Made by a program: the position numbers and the translations under genes | Notes under the pieces: generated by a model | What the model saw: only the letters and a program-made list of their open reading frames with translations | What the model was told of the DNA's origin: nothing | Databases searched by the model: none | Assembly: GCF_030413615.1 (NCBI RefSeq) | Contig: NZ_CP129236.1 | Span: 1,844,001-1,908,000 of the forward strand | Direction of reading: 5' to 3' | Source: Planococcus shixiaomingii | GTDB lineage: Bacteria; Bacillota; Bacilli; Bacillales_A; Planococcaceae | Length of the DNA stretch: 64,000 bases | Part shown: in pieces, positions 8,687-17,077 of the stretch | How the letters are laid out: each line of letters opens with the position of its first letter | Position numbering within the stretch: the stretch's first letter is position 1

Positions 8687-8814
8687 CGGGGGAGCGATAT
8701 ACGATTTATGTGATACAAAAAGAGGATGAGCATAGACTGCCATAGCAATTTGAAACATTTATAAAAAACCTTCAATAGGCTGCTTGCCCCCAATTTCTTT
8801 GGGGCGTAAGCAGC

Positions 8815-8990
8815 TTATTTTACGCGAATTCGGTCTTCGTTGTAGTAACGCACATAGTCGGTTACTTTCTCAACGACTTGAAAGTTGTTTTAATGAAGTG
8901 AATATGACGAATTGAAATTCTTCCGAAGTCTCAGCGCTTCCTTCAAGGTGTCAATAATGAGCGACGTCTGCTTATGATCATAGAGCTTGT
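8815..8990 (-). mobile_element. Decayed IS3-family transposase (OrfB) fragment
   Basis: On the minus strand, the fragment reads KLYDHKQTSLIIDTLKEALR followed by LRKNFN and a broken stretch. A separate frame then ends in FQVVEKVTDYVRYYNEDRIR-VK and a stop. These match two parts of the IS3 OrfB rve domain: the segment before the FHSDxGSQY motif and the C-terminal YYNxxRI motif. The catalytic middle is deleted. The adjoining hairpin (GCTGCTT at 8778 region, AAGCAGC near 8814) could be the element's terminator. No inverted repeats or target duplication were found. Confidence 0.6.
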
Positions 8991-9215
8991 TTCCTCTGAA
9001 TCAAAAGCAAGTTAAAATGCTTATTTTAAACATATTTTATGTGGGATATAGCGGATTAGTTAACTGTGAAACTTCGCTAGAATATACTCTCGGTTTACAA
9101 TTATTAAAGAAACGTATGAAAGTTAAAATGAGTTGATTGAAAATTAGAAATATATGTTAAAATTGCTTAAACAAAGATACTGTATTATAAGCACAGGAAT
9201 ATAAGGGGGGCTTTG

Positions 9216-9617
9216 ATGAAGAAAAAGGTTTTAATTTCTATCGGAATAGTGATTGTACTTTTGAGCAGTTATGTACTTCTTTCTAACGGATTTCATAATA
9301 TCGGAAGCATTGAAGTGCAAAGGTTTGACAGAGAAACTAATGAACTTATGGATGAAAAAATTATAACCGATACTTCTGCAATAAAAGGTTTTACTAAAAT
9401 ATTAAATAGAGCAAACCGAAACAATAATGCAAGTTATGAAATGTCGAGGCAAGAAGATTATAGAATTAATGTTTTATATGAAAACGGCGAAACCGATGTA
9501 TTTTTGGGATGGAATCAAGAAGGAGTAAATATATTATTGCCTAGAACAACTACAAATGATGTCTTTAGAATAGAAAATAATAAACATATAAAAGGATTTC
9601 TCGAAATAGTAGAGTAA
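9216..9617 (+). CDS. Membrane-anchored hypothetical protein
   Basis: A 133-residue protein with an N-terminal hydrophobic helix at residues 4-24 (signal anchor, no lipobox) and a ~105-residue exported domain. That domain is rich in beta strands: IGSIEVQRFDRETNELMDEK, then YRINVLYENGETDVFLGW. The pattern is like the small YhfM-type domain, but this is a weak resemblance. ATG 9216 is used over the adjacent TTG 9213, with GGGGGG five to ten bases upstream. A perfect hairpin follows at 9651. Confidence 0.65.
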   Translation: MKKKVLISIGIVIVLLSSYVLLSNGFHNIGSIEVQRFDRETNELMDEKIITDTSAIKGFTKILNRANRNNNASYEMSRQEDYRINVLYENGETDVFLGWNQEGVNILLPRTTTNDVFRIENNKHIKGFLEIVE

Positions 9618-9650
9618 ATACTTTAATTTACATAAAAACGGCCAATGGAA

Positions 9651-9684
9651 AAGAAGAAACTTTACGATAAGTTTCTTCTTTTCA
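9651..9684 (+). terminator. Hairpin terminator
   Basis: Perfect 12-base stem AAGAAGAAACTT / AAGTTTCTTCTT around a six-base loop, then a short T-rich tail. It is 34 bases after the stop at 9617. Confidence 0.7.
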
Positions 9685-9731
9685 TTATATGTATAAACAT
9701 AAGCGGAAAGTTATTATTCCTGGGGGTTTTT

Positions 9732-10013
9732 ATGAAAAGGTTAATTTTAGGGGTAGTAATTTTTGTTTTAATAGGAGGTTTCTTTTGGCAGCAAAATAAC
9801 TTCGAAATTGCAGTAAATGTGACTGGTATAATTGGGGGCGGTGGGATCTTAATAGGAGGATTTTTAAAAACTGGTTTCATTAACTCTTCTGTCCCTGTCT
9901 TAGGGAATTTAGCCATTATAAAATTAGATGAAGAAATTGACTTATCAAACACTGTCTTACTGGTAGCATTGCCTAATCTTATTGGGTCGCTCTTATTGTA
10001 TTTTATAAATTAG
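9732..10013 (+). CDS. DUF5316-like small membrane protein
   Basis: A 93-residue protein with about three hydrophobic segments (3-19, 26-46, 70-92). A glycine-rich GIIGGGGILIGGF turn in the second recalls DUF5316 proteins. ATG 9732 follows TGGGGG; upstream in-frame starts sit in the preceding terminator. Function unknown. It lies 50 bases beyond that terminator and is probably transcribed alone. Confidence 0.6.
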   Translation: MKRLILGVVIFVLIGGFFWQQNNFEIAVNVTGIIGGGGILIGGFLKTGFINSSVPVLGNLAIIKLDEEIDLSNTVLLVALPNLIGSLLLYFIN

Positions 10014-10300
10014 TAAAAAGTAGAATTAATAAACAAATTGGATGCGATTTACAGAGGATTATAAAATTTTTCGGCATTCTTTCGTACTTATTAAAATAAA
10101 CCGAAATTCAGTCGCAAATATTCAATCACTGCTAAGAAGAACAGAAGCTTTGTAATAAGTTTCCTGACATTTCTTATTGCAACTATATCCTTTTCCGAAC
10201 GGTTGAAAATTTTGCTTATGAACAAGATATTATACTCACTGTGATTTCATGTTCATTTTGGGTCAGTTAGCATAAGTTGTTATTAGGAATAAATCCAAAA
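10014..10300. other. Spacer with a possible 37-codon relic
   Basis: A 37-codon frame from an ATG near 10042 reads FRHSFVLIKINRNSVANIQS in part and looks somewhat like protein. It has no ribosome site and ends quickly. It could be a gene fragment, perhaps of a LytTR-like domain, but this is unproven. Nothing else is seen. Confidence 0.3.
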
Positions 10301-10336
10301 AGATTCACATCCTAATTTAAGGATGTGAATCTTTTT
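10301..10336. terminator. Bidirectional terminator overlapping a stop codon
   Basis: Stem AGATTCACATCC / GGATGTGAATCT (10301-10332) with T on one side and A on the other. On the minus strand it overlaps the last codons and stop of the small membrane gene ending at 10317. Confidence 0.75.
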
Positions 10337-10514
10337 TGCTTATATTTTTTAAGGTACTTCTCATGAAGATGTAATAGAAAATAATAAAACATACAGATTT
10401 AAGAAGATTTTCTCCCCAATGGAATGAACCATCTTTCATATAATCACTGCTGATCAGAATAACAAGTAAACCTATAAACAAAGCAGCGTAATAATTAGGT
10501 AGAGTGAATTTCAT
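10317..10514 (-). CDS. Small two-helix membrane protein
   Basis: A 65-residue protein with helices at about 8-26 and 36-53 and a basic tail (KNISKKDSHP). ATG 10514 follows GGGAG; an upstream in-frame start at 10541 has no ribosome site. The stop codon is inside the terminator stem. I do not recognise a family. Confidence 0.6.
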   Translation of the reverse strand: MKFTLPNYYAALFIGLLVILISSDYMKDGSFHWGENLLKSVCFIIFYYIFMRSTLKNISKKDSHP

Positions 10515-10631
10515 AATAAATACTCCCTTCATGCCCACCAATTTTAAAGTAGTGCGTATAGATACTTTAAGAAACGGAGTAAAACAGTATGCTAAAACTG
10601 TCTCTGGGCGATTTGATGGACCTAATAATTT

Positions 10632-11123
10632 TTAAATCACTAAGTCATTCAAACAAATTATCTCGCATCCTTTACTTTCATAATAGTCGATCATCCCATC
10701 AATTTTCTTTTTATCGTAACTGGTAATGCAATCTGATAGTACACGAACCCCATAGTTTGATTTACGTAGGTTATAACAAGTTGACTTAACACAAGCAACA
10801 GCATCCGCTCCAGTGATGTAGAAGTCGTCTATTTCATTTATGCTAATAAAGTCTGTGAACTCTTCACTCGTTAATGCATTCCCTTTATATTTTGTAAAAA
10901 CATTTTCCGATACTTTTTTCAAATCCGGAGCTAATTCGGCACCTTGTGTATCTGTTTTAAAAGTTCTCGTGCCAGGTGACAAATTCTCATGTCTTATATA
11001 AACGACATGAATATTATTTTCGACCGCCCAATCAATTGATTTGTTGATATTGTCAATGATGCCTTTGTAATTCTTAGTTATGTCATTCTGGATATCAATG
11101 ATTACCAAAGCTTTTTTCTGCAT
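10632..11123 (-). CDS. Cysteine hydrolase, isochorismatase-like
   Basis: A 163-residue isochorismatase-fold hydrolase. The Asp-Lys-Cys triad is visible: Asp in ALVIIDIQND (about residue 10), Lys in FTKYKGNAL and Cys in GADAVACVKSTC. Relatives hydrolyse amides such as nicotinamide, or vinyl ethers; the substrate here is not determined. Length is usual for the short bacterial members. ATG 11123 follows GGAGGAG. It is a single gene. Confidence 0.88.
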   Translation of the reverse strand: MQKKALVIIDIQNDITKNYKGIIDNINKSIDWAVENNIHVVYIRHENLSPGTRTFKTDTQGAELAPDLKKVSENVFTKYKGNALTSEEFTDFISINEIDDFYITGADAVACVKSTCYNLRKSNYGVRVLSDCITSYDKKKIDGMIDYYESKGCEIICLNDLVI

Positions 11124-11450
11124 AATATCTCCTCCAATAAATAAATTGATGTATGGCTTTTTTATTTAACTTTTTTCATAAATCCAATGAGCTGCTCCTT
11201 TGATTGAAGAAGGAGCAGTATTACAGTGGAAAACTTTTTATCTTAATATTTTCTTGCTTCATGTATTTCTTCTGGTTTTTGTTATCTCGCTTATATTTTC
11301 GTAAGTCATATAAGCAAAGTTGCAGGTTATTAAGTTCGGGGACGGGAAGAATAGCTCCTGGCCTGGGTTTAGCAGCTGCAAACCAACTTAGACCAATTGA
11401 GAAAAGCCCTTACAAAATCGAAATGGAAGTTTTGTGGCGACTTATGGCGA
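11124..11450. other. Spacer with a stem-loop, no credible gene
   Basis: A stem CTGCTCCTT/AAGGAGCAG near 11192-11218 has no T run. An 88-codon frame at 11204-11470 starts inside that stem and runs into the tandem repeat, so it is not called. Confidence 0.5.
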
Positions 11451-11561
11451 GCGTGCATAAAACTTCCTGAGCGTGCGTATTTTTTTCTAAGCGTGCATAA
11501 AACTTCTTGAGCGTGCGTATTTTTTTCTAGGCGTGCATAAAACTTTCTGAGCGTGCATATT
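11451..11561 (+). repeat. Tandem repeat, 2.8 copies of a 40-base unit
   Basis: Units start at 11451, 11491 and 11531. Each unit holds two related 20-base halves, GCGTGCATAAAACTTCCTGA and GCGTGCGTATTTTTTTCTAA, so the deeper period is 20. Copies differ at only a few positions. The run is preceded by a partial TGGCGACTTATGGCGA stretch. No gene reads through it, and the following spacer to 11862 shows nothing else. Confidence 0.85.
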
Positions 11562-11862
11562 ATGTAAGAGAAAGCCTTTACTTCAAAAGCTGCTTTATTA
11601 ATACCTTCTTCTAAACTTCTAATTATTATACCAATTCAATTACTTTAAAGTTTCATCTTTTTTCAAAAAAAAGGAATTTTAATGAAATAATTTACTGAAA
11701 GCGAACGTTTCTTATTAAAGATTAAATTATGTTCAGTTTAAGAAGTAGTAGGAGAGTCTTTCTTCAAAAAAGTAAACGATGGGAACGAAACACTGTTCAA
11801 TAATCAATACATTTTTTAGTCTTTTTTATTTTAACTTATTCATTCTGTTCAGCAGATTGAGC

Positions 11863-12690
11863 TTACACTGAAAATTTTTCACTATCCAAGGATGTCAGAT
11901 ACTCAAATGAACTTCCTTCGTTTTTCTCTATATACCATTTCACTAAGTAGTATCCGAGGGAATAACCGGCCCAGTGTGGCAAGTTTTCATCTTTGCTTCC
12001 AAACATGTAGAAATCGGTTCTTTCACCTAGTTCGTTGCGACATAGTTTGTATGTACGTTCCCATAAATCTTTGGCTTGTTCTTCGGTGAGGGCATCTTTA
12101 TACGGACCAAGATAGGCGTCGCCTAATCTGATTTTCACAAAATGTTCTGCTAAACCTTCTAGTAACAATCGATCCATTAATGTTTGATTCTGTTCGGTAA
12201 TATTTAAGGAATGTGTTCGCCAATGATGATGATATTCGTGGTTAATGACGGATCTTAAGGTGGAGCGAACTTGAGCGTCAGGAAAGACGGCGAAAAACAT
12301 CTTGCCGCTCCAATCCGTGAATGCTGAAACGCCTCCAAGTTTGTCTCTAACAAAGTGATCCTGTTCATCAAGAATGAACAACTCAAATTCTACAGCTTTT
12401 AAGACTGGGTATTCTTTTTGGAGAAGTGTTAATTCGTCCTTTATAAAGTCTTCATAAGACAGGTTGCGCAACTTATTTAATTGGGTTTCGAGCCTTCCTA
12501 TCTCACTTTCCAGATTGAATATTCCAAAGAACGATATCGTTTCTAATTCCTTTTCCGAAAGATTAAATATTTTTAGAAAGAGATCTTTTCTGCTGGACTC
12601 CGGATGCAAGGCTATTGCTTCAAGAAAAATTTCCATATGTGTAAGGCGAGGGACTACTTTAACTGATTTATCTTGTTTACTAATCTCCAA
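11863..12690 (-). CDS. DUF2268 putative zinc metalloprotease
   Basis: A 275-residue protein with HEYHHHWR (HExxH, about residues 151-157) and a downstream GLAEHF glutamate near 182, the zinc-site pattern of DUF2268 proteins. The C-terminal part carries the family's GYSLGYYLVKWYIE segment. There is no signal peptide, unlike the lipoprotein paralogue at 58737. The likely start is TTG 12690; its AGGAG site is only three bases away, so the start is uncertain. Peptidase activity is inferred from the motif. Confidence 0.8.
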   Translation of the reverse strand: MEISKQDKSVKVVPRLTHMEIFLEAIALHPESSRKDLFLKIFNLSEKELETISFFGIFNLESEIGRLETQLNKLRNLSYEDFIKDELTLLQKEYPVLKAVEFELFILDEQDHFVRDKLGGVSAFTDWSGKMFFAVFPDAQVRSTLRSVINHEYHHHWRTHSLNITEQNQTLMDRLLLEGLAEHFVKIRLGDAYLGPYKDALTEEQAKDLWERTYKLCRNELGERTDFYMFGSKDENLPHWAGYSLGYYLVKWYIEKNEGSSFEYLTSLDSEKFSV

Positions 12691-13167
12691 CGACTCCTTT
12701 CAGAAAGTAAGAGGACTATCTACCAAATTACCATATATGTAATTTAATAGATAATCGCAAGAGTTTTAATATCGTCGTATATCGGAAGACAGAGAAGATT
12801 ATATGAAGTTTCTCTTTTTTTTGTTTGTACAAGTGCACGTTTGCGAAAGGTTTAACAAGGGCTAAGCTAATTAATTTCAAAATGCCATTTCTCAATAAAT
12901 ATAACGGATGGTGCATATTAAAAGCCATCTAACAAATAATTACAGGAAGGATATTCCAGCATTTCTGTAGAATCTATCTCATATTGCTTCGCTTCAATTT
13001 CTGAGGAGATGGAGTATGATGAAGACTTACTTCGAACAAGTCAATGAGAATGTTTTTGGTTTTTTATTATGGGACGATTTTTAAAGTTCTTTTATGTCTG
13101 TATTTAAAAGAATTCCGTTTCTAGTTATTTTACGTTATATGACACTTACAGACGGCGGAGGTATTCA
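12691..13167. other. Divergent spacer with a repeat copy and a 22-codon frame
   Basis: Holds the dispersed element at 12791-12856. After it, a 22-codon frame (ATG near 13018, ending at 13084) has a good GAGGAG site and reads KTYFEQVNENVFGFLLWDDF. It may be a truncated gene start or a tiny peptide; support is weak. No other gene is seen. Confidence 0.35.
12791..12856 (+). repeat. Dispersed intergenic element, copy 3
   Basis: Short hairpin (AGAGAA at 12791, TTCTCT ending 12815), eight T, then the core GTGCACGTTTGCGAAAGGTT at 12833-12852. It sits in a divergent spacer, so the hairpin does not terminate an adjacent plus-strand gene. Confidence 0.6.
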
Positions 13168-13419
13168 ATGCATAGACAGAAAACGGGAGAACACGACAGT
13201 AAGAAGATGGAAAAGGCATTCCTATGTCTCATAGTACTTGCTATGGTGGGGAGTTATTTCATCCATGATCTTTTGCGCATCGTGTTCGTTTTGGCAATGG
13301 TTATCTTTTTGTTCCGCAGCTTTCAGGATCGGCGACGAAATGATGTGAAGAGGATGTCCATAAACCTACTGGTTGCCTGTATTTTCTTTATCGGAATATT
13401 TGTAGCAGACACAAACTGA
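13168..13419 (+). CDS. Small membrane protein
   Basis: An 83-residue protein with a basic N-terminus and three hydrophobic stretches (about 17-31, 35-49, 64-80). ATG 13168 follows GGCGGAGG. No family recognised. The next gene, also a membrane protein, starts 105 bases on and has its own ribosome site. Confidence 0.65.
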   Translation: MHRQKTGEHDSKKMEKAFLCLIVLAMVGSYFIHDLLRIVFVLAMVIFLFRSFQDRRRNDVKRMSINLLVACIFFIGIFVADTN

Positions 13420-13524
13420 TGGAGTAAGTGCCCTCTTAACTTTTCTAAATAAGCATCGGTCAAAGGTGATATTCCTCTTCAACCTAAGGATCAGTTAGTA
13501 CGATTTTGGCAATGGGGTGATCAT

Positions 13525-13923
13525 ATGATTTTACGGAAATTCGTTTCTGCACTCGTTACTAGCATGCTGGTATTTTTGATATATTTACTCTTAACGAAAT
13601 CGGGAGTTGGATTATTTATAGTAGTATACTTGATTCCAGTCCTTTTGTTTTACGGAATTCCAGTTTCCATCTTCTCTGATTTTGTAACGCGAAAGCTCAA
13701 AGGGGTGACGCGAGGGGGAGTGGCATTAGCAATCCATTTATCTCTGGCCACTTTACTCAATTTAATCCTGTATTTATTCTCCTATGAAGGTTGGGAACCA
13801 GTTGGCTTTATCCTAGTAAACTCCCTCCTGTCCGCGTTTCTTCTTTGGAGCATAGATGAAATTCTCAAGTCGGCTAAAGTCAAACGAATTTGCCAGAAGA
13901 TTGATGACTTGAAAATTTATTAA
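13525..13923 (+). CDS. UPF0715-like membrane protein
   Basis: A 132-residue protein with four predicted helices and the segment FYGIPVSIFSDFVTRKL, followed by helices ending in a DEIL tail. This pattern is typical of the UPF0715/YwlA-type small membrane proteins. A second protein with IYGIPVSLFSDLI lies at 40373-40900. Ribosome site GGGGTG precedes ATG 13525. Function unknown. Confidence 0.65.
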   Translation: MILRKFVSALVTSMLVFLIYLLLTKSGVGLFIVVYLIPVLLFYGIPVSIFSDFVTRKLKGVTRGGVALAIHLSLATLLNLILYLFSYEGWEPVGFILVNSLLSAFLLWSIDEILKSAKVKRICQKIDDLKIY

Positions 13924-14034
13924 TTCTTTTAAACTCAGCGCATTCTTGTCTTTGGTGCCGAAGTGAAATTAGCTGCGCTTTCTCCTTATAAGAAAAAGAA
14001 TAGATGATTAAACCAAATGAAAGGAAGATCAAGA

Positions 14035-14520
14035 ATGAATTCCGTGCGTGTCACGAAGTACAATCCAAAAAACAGAGATGCGAATGGCTACTATACCTTA
14101 GTGGATGAATGGACCAGTATATCTGATGTGGGGAAGTCGTACCAGGGCCAGATTTTTACGATGGAACAATACCTGGCTACAGAAGAAAAATACATCCAAG
14201 CAGTTGAAGTGCTCATGCAGAAAAACGGCGTTAACAAGCTTAAGGTAGTGGGTTTGGAAAACCATACACATGAAACCGAATTAAACTTGTCTGATGGCAA
14301 GACTATCCCTCGCAACTTAGTTAAGCAGTTGGTCAAGATGGTTCTCCGGGAAAAGGTTTGGGGGAGATTGGTCGTCAAAAATCAGTTTGAGATCCATTTT
14401 GGCTATGATTATTATATGTGTTTTGTGGGTGAAAGCCTGACGGATGATATTATCGAGGAACTCCAAAAGATCGACGGCTTGTATGTGGAAGAAGTACGTT
14501 CTCCGTATCTCATCGAATAA
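14035..14520 (+). CDS. Hypothetical soluble protein
   Basis: A 161-residue soluble protein that starts SVRVTKYNPKNRDANGYYTL and contains a G-x-x-Y-Q-G segment. I do not recognise a domain, although the start is of a type common to small Bacillales hypothetical proteins. ATG 14035 follows AAAGGAAG; the in-frame ATG 14017 would use that same site as codons. The gene lies 78 bases before the glycolipid-binding gene, with no terminator between, so the two may be co-transcribed. Confidence 0.65.
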   Translation: MNSVRVTKYNPKNRDANGYYTLVDEWTSISDVGKSYQGQIFTMEQYLATEEKYIQAVEVLMQKNGVNKLKVVGLENHTHETELNLSDGKTIPRNLVKQLVKMVLREKVWGRLVVKNQFEIHFGYDYYMCFVGESLTDDIIEELQKIDGLYVEEVRSPYLIE

Positions 14521-14597
14521 AACAGGAAGGTTTGAGGAATGCAGGGAATGGCTCATAATTGAAATTTAAATAGTTCAAACTTTTGAGGAGTGTTATT

Positions 14598-15152
14598 ATG
14601 CTTTCGAGTGAAATAGTCTGGGAGAATAAAGAAACTTTTGGCTGCGAGTATTTAAAATTTTTCACTAAAGAACATGCATTTAACGTAGAAAGTACAGCAA
14701 TTTATATGGAATCAAGTTATCCTGTGCAAATCGACTATCAGATTGATCTAGATAAATCTTGGAGAACGATAAAAGTGCACATTCAAAATAGGAGCGGAGA
14801 AATATTAGAAATTACTTCCACTGGAAAAGGAGATTGGTTTGATCAGCATGGAACGAGAATTGATGAGTTGAACGGAGCAATTGATGTTGACATATCAGCT
14901 ACTCCATTCACCAATACATTGCCCATTAACCGTGTCGACTGGAAACTTAATCAAAGAAGAGAATTTGAGATGGTCTACGTAACTGTTCCAACATTGACAG
15001 TACAGAAAGTGAAACAAACGTATACATTTATCGAAAGCAAAGAGGAAACTCGGATTTTTCATTTCCAAAGTAGCGATTTTGAATCGCAAATATCGGTCGA
15101 TGAAAAAGGTTTTGTTACTGATTACCCGCAATTGTTCACCAGAAGATATTAG
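14598..15152 (+). CDS. Putative glycolipid-binding protein (PF06475-like)
   Basis: A 184-residue protein with the features of the putative glycolipid-binding family: an N-terminal IVWENKETFGCEYLKF strand pair, then YPVQIDYQIDLDKSWRT, a G-x-W-x-D-x-x-G turn and the NRVDWKLNQ strand. It ends in YTFIESKEETRIFHFQS. Homologues form a single beta-barrel-like sheet; their ligand is not established. ATG 14598 follows GAGGAG. Cytoplasmic, no signal peptide. Confidence 0.8.
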   Translation: MLSSEIVWENKETFGCEYLKFFTKEHAFNVESTAIYMESSYPVQIDYQIDLDKSWRTIKVHIQNRSGEILEITSTGKGDWFDQHGTRIDELNGAIDVDISATPFTNTLPINRVDWKLNQRREFEMVYVTVPTLTVQKVKQTYTFIESKEETRIFHFQSSDFESQISVDEKGFVTDYPQLFTRRY

Positions 15153-15352
15153 TTTAAAACCATTGCTAGGATTGAAATTCTGTAGGTAACTTATTTTAAA
15201 TGAAGTTGAATTCAAAGGACAAACGAGTAAAGATACTAACAGCAATTGATATACAAAATTGCTCCTTTCTGCATTTAATTCACAGAAATTTCAAACTTAT
15301 AAAAGGTTAATTCTGGAATTTAAAGTATACTTATAGAGAGGAGTTGGTGGGA

Positions 15353-16045
15353 ATGAAATTGCTCTTGCTATCGGTATTTGTCTTGTTTTTGAGTGCTTGT
15401 TCTGCTGGAGAAGCTGCGGACAAAAAGGAAAACTCAGTGGTGTCAGAGGCCGCTGCTTCGGAAGTGGTGAAGGATGAAGATACGAAACCAGAAGTTGAAC
15501 TTGTAGAAGCTAACGAAAACACAAAGTTGATTCAATGGCTATCCGATTCGATGGATAGGGGAAATCATGATTATGACACAATGGCACATAGTGAATTGGT
15601 TGTGGAATTGAATTATTCAGAAGCTAACCGGGGAGACGTCATTTATTATAAAACTCCTGAGTCAGCCGTTGAGAAGAACCCACAATTGCCTGAATTCTAC
15701 ATTGCGAGAGTGGTGGGCTTGCCTGGAGAAACTGTGGAAATCAGCAATGGCCAAGTTTTCATTGATGACAAGAAACTGGATACGTTCTATTCAAAGGCGT
15801 TAGCGCATGGTTTGGATAAAGAAGCATTTTTTGAGATGGCGGAGAAAAACAAAGAAACAATGGACATCAACGAAGAATCGTTCCGTGACTATTTTTCTAC
15901 CAGTATGGAGTCTGTGAAAGTAACTGAAGGGAATGTCTTTGTCTTAGTGGATCAATGGTGGAGAGGAACAGATAGCAGGGACTTTGGGGAGTTGCCCTTA
16001 GAGCGAGTGGAGGGCAAAGTTATAGGCTACGTCAAAAATAAATGA
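15353..16045 (+). CDS. Signal-peptidase-I-like lipoprotein lacking the catalytic dyad
   Basis: A 230-residue lipoprotein (lipobox LSAC, Cys16) with an S26 signal-peptidase fold: ANRGDVIYYKTPE (box C-like), YIARVVGLPGETVEISNGQV (box D) and DQWWRGTDSRDFGELPLERV with GKVIGYV (box E). The nucleophile region, normally G-x-S-M, reads Y-D-T-M at 74-77. The general-base Lys, normally YxKRV, is Ala119. Both dyad positions are therefore changed and proteolysis is unlikely. ATG 15353 follows GAGGAG. It may bind pre-proteins or act as a structural protein, which is unproven. Confidence 0.8.
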   Translation: MKLLLLSVFVLFLSACSAGEAADKKENSVVSEAAASEVVKDEDTKPEVELVEANENTKLIQWLSDSMDRGNHDYDTMAHSELVVELNYSEANRGDVIYYKTPESAVEKNPQLPEFYIARVVGLPGETVEISNGQVFIDDKKLDTFYSKALAHGLDKEAFFEMAEKNKETMDINEESFRDYFSTSMESVKVTEGNVFVLVDQWWRGTDSRDFGELPLERVEGKVIGYVKNK

Positions 16046-16275
16046 CGTTAGTGCTTTCATGAGAAGGCACTTTTTCTTTGCCTTAATAAGATAGTTCTAT
16101 TACTGGCTAACTCAACGTTTTAAAGGTCACTGAGTTTCAAAAGCTAATTCGTCTGTAAGTAATAGAATTGCTGGGCTGTCTGGACGTTCTCAGTAAAACT
16201 GTCATGTGTTAAAAAGAAGTTTTGTTCAAGATAAGAAAAAGCGTTCTTAATTCAATTGGTTGGAAAGGTGTGATT

Positions 16276-16791
16276 ATGATAGAGACAAAACTCATCATCT
16301 TACGCGGAAACTCAGGTAGTGGTAAAACAACAATCGCGAAAAGTCTCCAAAATTATTTTGGAGCAGGAACTCTTTGGGTTTCTCAAGATCTAGTTCGACG
16401 AGAAATGCTGATGGTTCGTGACCGAGAAGGGAATATTTCGCAGGATTTAATTCGACAAATCACAGAATACGGCAAAGGAAAATGTGAGTATGTGATTTTG
16501 GAAGGGATATTTGTAAAACATCGTTACGCAGAGGTGTTGGACAACCTAATCAGCTTTTATGATGGAAACGCCTATACCTATTATTTTGATTTATCATTTG
16601 AGAAAACCGTTGAACGTCATAAGTCACGCCCTCAAGCAGAGGAGTTTGGGGAAGATAAGTTGCGGTCCTGGTGGAGCCCTGGTGATTATTTGGGTGTAGA
16701 AGGCGAAAAGGCATTAACTGAAGATATGACGCAGCAAGATATAATGAACTTAATATGCAGCCAGCTTTTGCAAAATAGCGAAAAAACCTGA
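16276..16791 (+). CDS. P-loop kinase-like ATPase
   Basis: A 171-residue P-loop protein with Walker A GNSGSGKT at residues 11-18, SQDLVRREML after strand 2, and YVILEGIFVKHRY as the Walker B region. A lid segment (ERHKSRPQAEEFGEDKLRSW) resembles small nucleoside, chloramphenicol or zeta-toxin-like kinases. The substrate is unknown. ATG 16276 follows AAAGGTG; upstream in-frame codons from 16222 have no site. No antitoxin gene is adjacent. Confidence 0.82.
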   Translation: MIETKLIILRGNSGSGKTTIAKSLQNYFGAGTLWVSQDLVRREMLMVRDREGNISQDLIRQITEYGKGKCEYVILEGIFVKHRYAEVLDNLISFYDGNAYTYYFDLSFEKTVERHKSRPQAEEFGEDKLRSWWSPGDYLGVEGEKALTEDMTQQDIMNLICSQLLQNSEKT

Positions 16792-16910
16792 GTTTGCTGG
16801 AAAAATGTTTGATTTAAAAAATGATTTCTTAAAACTGAAACCCCTTAATTCGAATTACATATTACCGCATATTGAAGTCTGCGAGAAATAAATAGAAATG
16901 AAAATCAAAA

Positions 16911-16955
16911 AGGAAGAGAAATGCTGCGCAATAAGCAATTTTCTTCCTTTTTGTT
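16911..16955 (+). terminator. Hairpin terminator downstream of the kinase gene
   Basis: Stem AGGAAGA (16911-16917) / TCTTCCT (16942-16948) with further pairing inside (AATGCT / AGCAATT), then T-rich sequence. It is 120 bases after the stop. Confidence 0.6.
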
Positions 16956-17077
16956 TGTTTAAGCCTTCCTAGTTTACAGCCGTAAATTACAGAATTTTAT
17001 AGAATTTAACTGATGACGTTGGTATTATATTTAGCAACAGAAGACGAACAAATTCAAAATAAGATGGAGGAGTTTGT

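Noticed and set aside
11204..11470. 88-codon frame
   Set aside because: Starts inside a stem-loop and ends within the tandem repeat; no ribosome site.
11451..11561. Tandem repeat considered as a CRISPR array
   Set aside because: Units are contiguous with no variable spacers and no cas genes are present.
12728..12928. Minus-strand 66-codon frame
   Set aside because: Spans the dispersed element and lacks a ribosome site.
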